A DNA stretch of 34,877 bases, from contig JAEUPD010000110.1 of assembly GCA_016788525.1 (NCBI GenBank), positions 1 to 34,877 of the forward strand, given 5' to 3'. The position numbers and the translations under genes were made by a program. Of the stretch, positions 33,227 to 34,877 are shown in pieces (position 1 is the first letter of the stretch; every line of letters starts with the position of its first letter). The notes under the pieces were generated by a model. The model was not told the origin of the DNA. It did not search any database and saw only the letters and a list, made by a program, of their open reading frames with translations. The stretch comes from Rubrivivax sp. Lineage in GTDB: Bacteria; Pseudomonadota; Gammaproteobacteria; Burkholderiales; Burkholderiaceae_C.

Positions 33227-34399
33227 ATGCTGATCAACTTCTTCTACACGCTGCGCGCGGCCAAGCTGCCGGTCTCGGTGAAGGAATTCCTCACCCTGCT
33301 CGAGGCGGTGAAGGCCGGCGTGATCGACACCTCGGTCGACCAGTTCTACTACCTGGCGCGCTCGGCGCTGGTCAAGGACGAGGCGCATTTCGACAAGTTC
33401 GACCGCGCCTTCGGGGCCTATTTCAAGGGCGTCGAGATGCTGGCCGACTTCACCAAGGAAGTGCCGCTGGACTGGCTGCGCAAGAACCTGGAGCTCGAGC
33501 TCAGCGCCGAGGAGAGGGCCAAGATCGAGAAGATGGGCTGGGACGAGCTGATGGCCACGCTGAAGAAGCGCTTCGAGGAGCAGAAGGAGCGCCACGAGGG
33601 CGGCAGCAAGTGGATCGGCACCGGCGGCACCAGCCCGTTCGGCGCCTACGGCGTCAACCCGCAGGGCATCCGCATCGGCCAGGAGAAGGGCCGCAACAAG
33701 AGCGCGGTGAAGGTCTGGGACCAGCGCGCCTACAAGGACTACGACGACTCGCTCGAGCTCGGCACGCGCAACATCAAGGTCGCGCTGCGCCGGCTGCGCC
33801 GCTTTGCCCGCGAGGGCAGCGAGCTCGAACTCGACCTCGACGACACGATCCACTCGACCGCCGCCAACGCCGGCCTGCTCGACATCAAGATGATCCCCGA
33901 GCGGCACAACAAGGTGAAGGTGCTGCTGCTGATGGATGTCGGCGGCACGATGGACGAGCACATCCACCGCGTGGAGGAGCTGTTCTCGGCGACCAAGACC
34001 GAGTTCAAGCACCTCGAGTTCTACTACTTCCACAACTGCGTCTACGACTTCATGTGGAAGAACAACAGGCGCCGCTTCAGCGAGAAGACGCCGACCTGGG
34101 ACATCATCCGCAAGTACAACAAGGACTACAAGCTGATCTTCGTCGGCGACGCGACGATGAGCCCCTACGAGATCCTGCAGCCCGGCGGCAGCGTCGAGTA
34201 CAACAACGAGGAACCGGGCGCCGAGTGGATCCAGCGCCTGACCAACGCGTTCCCGAAGTACGCCTGGATCAACCCCGAGCCGCAGGGTGTGTGGCAGTAC
34301 CGGCAGAGCATCTCGGTGATGCAGCAGCTGGTCAACCACCGCATGTTCCCGCTGACGCTGGCCGGCCTGGAAGGGGCGATGCGCCTGCTGTCGAAGTGA
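33227..34399 (+). CDS. CoxE-like VWA domain protein (MoxR partner family)
   Basis: A 390-residue cytosolic protein. An N-terminal helical domain (about 1-110) contains the family's A-K-L-P-V-S-V-K-E-F-L motif (12-22), a hinge rich in charged residues follows, and the VWA fold begins near 230. The MIDAS-type metal site reads D-V-G-G-T (237-241) where canonical VWA domains have D-x-S-x-S, which is a known style of this CoxE-like group. Such proteins work with MoxR ATPases in metal-cofactor or complex assembly. The MoxR gene lies over 4 kb upstream. The strong ribosome binding site and the divergent diguanylate cyclase gene support independent expression. Confidence 0.95.
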   Translation: MLINFFYTLRAAKLPVSVKEFLTLLEAVKAGVIDTSVDQFYYLARSALVKDEAHFDKFDRAFGAYFKGVEMLADFTKEVPLDWLRKNLELELSAEERAKIEKMGWDELMATLKKRFEEQKERHEGGSKWIGTGGTSPFGAYGVNPQGIRIGQEKGRNKSAVKVWDQRAYKDYDDSLELGTRNIKVALRRLRRFAREGSELELDLDDTIHSTAANAGLLDIKMIPERHNKVKVLLLMDVGGTMDEHIHRVEELFSATKTEFKHLEFYYFHNCVYDFMWKNNRRRFSEKTPTWDIIRKYNKDYKLIFVGDATMSPYEILQPGGSVEYNNEEPGAEWIQRLTNAFPKYAWINPEPQGVWQYRQSISVMQQLVNHRMFPLTLAGLEGAMRLLSK

Positions 34400-34423
34400 C
34401 GCCCCCGTGATCCGCGGTAGGGC

Positions 34424-34877
34424 ATGAACGCGCCGCAGCGGCGCCGCAGGGCCGTGCCGTGGCGCGGGCCCGGTCGCAGCGCCCTGGTCGCGCTGCTGCT
34501 GCCGTGGCTGCTGATCGCCGGCGGCTGCAGCCAGCTCCAGCCCTTGATCGCCGGCCCGGCGGCGGTCGCGGTCCCGGTCGAGCTGACGATCGAGGCCCCG
34601 GATGCGCTGAAGCCGCTGCTCGAGAAGCACCTCGACCTGGCCAGGCTGCTGACCCTGCCCGCCGACGAGGCGCCCAGCGGTGCCGAGATCAACCGCCTGG
34701 TCCGCGCCGCACCCGCGCAGGCGCGCGAGCTGCTGCAGACCGAGGGCTACTTCGATGCCCAGGTCAGCGTCCGGCGCGAGAGGGTCGCGCCGGCCGGAAC
34801 GGCCGCCGCCGAGGCGGCCGCCGCGGCGAGCGCGCCGCCGGTCGCCGCCGTCGACGGCGCGGCCGCCGCAGCCGCCG
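34424..34877 (+). CDS. TamA-like outer-membrane assembly protein, N-terminal part
   Basis: The first 151 residues of a gene that runs off the window. A hydrophobic signal segment (about 19-35) ends in A-G-G-C-S, a weak lipobox. The segment E-A-P-D-A-L-K-P-L-L-E-K-H-L-D-L-A-R and the A-P-A-Q-A-R-E-L-L segment followed by T-E-G-Y-F match POTRA domains of the autotransporter assembly factor TamA/YtfM. The last residues are an Ala/Pro-rich stretch that may be an insert between POTRA strands. The ATG lies 24 bases after the VWA stop on the same strand. The barrel domain should follow outside the window. Confidence 0.72.
   Translation, partial: MNAPQRRRRAVPWRGPGRSALVALLLPWLLIAGGCSQLQPLIAGPAAVAVPVELTIEAPDALKPLLEKHLDLARLLTLPADEAPSGAEINRLVRAAPAQARELLQTEGYFDAQVSVRRERVAPAGTAAAEAAAAASAPPVAAVDGAAAAAA

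Noticed and set aside
28945-34877. A possible change of base composition or assembly join after moxR
   Set aside because: The right part seemed slightly different in codon choice, but this could not be measured by eye and the shared palindromic repeat supports one genome. A sliding codon-usage and read-depth plot would settle it.

Overview
The window looks like chromosomal DNA of a very GC-rich betaproteobacterium, most likely a Burkholderiales member of the Rubrivivax/Leptothrix/Ideonella/Methylibium type. This is inferred from gene content (uppP, waaA, TolC, an RND pump, an AlgZ/AlgR-like pair, an AlgC-like mutase, TamA-like POTRA protein), from the strong G/C third-position bias, and from the lack of AT-rich islands. 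No rRNA, integrase, transposase or CRISPR array is visible. Nearly all of the window is coding; only one gene-free stretch (5377-5720) exceeds 300 bases.

Layout. 1-2362: the end of a histidinol-dehydrogenase-family gene, an SDR oxidoreductase and a zinc alcohol dehydrogenase, all on +. This trio matches the gene classes of hpsNOP (dihydroxypropanesulfonate oxidation). 2412-3359 (-): a degenerate GGDEF protein. 3461-3534: tRNA-Gly(CCC) with its own terminator, then trmB, converging on uppP (-). 5667-11644: a TetR regulator with a clear promoter/operator, an RND adaptor and pump, then a Pcm-like methyltransferase lacking the usual catalytic serine motif. 11848-13287: TolC-family outer-membrane channel, which could complete the pump. 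13369-16767: a DUF1800-DUF1501 pair and a stand-alone CZB zinc-sensor protein. 16853-21428 (-): a secreted DUF900 hydrolase, waaA (Kdo transferase) and a phosphomannomutase/phosphoglucomutase.

21712-23774: LytS/AlgZ-type kinase and LytTR regulator, divergent from the mutase. 23875-26114: an Ada-AlkA fusion overlapping ogt, a compact alkylation-repair operon. 26199-27107: DMT transporter, converging across a bidirectional terminator on a di-heme cytochrome c (-). 28090-34399: MoxR ATPase, GNAT acetyltransferase, S9 peptidase, an intact membrane diguanylate cyclase (-) and a CoxE-like VWA protein. The window ends inside a TamA-like gene.

The most unusual non-gene signal is a pair of 38-base palindromic repeats (4434-4471 and 29014-29051) that differ mostly by compensatory base-pair changes. 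The second lies in a roughly 200-base intergenic element with inverted ends between moxR and the acetyltransferase gene. Other points are a 12-base tandem repeat supplying in-frame ATGs upstream of waaA, and two genes whose -10 hexamers leave no room for a leader. All functional calls come from reading the sequence; no database search was run.
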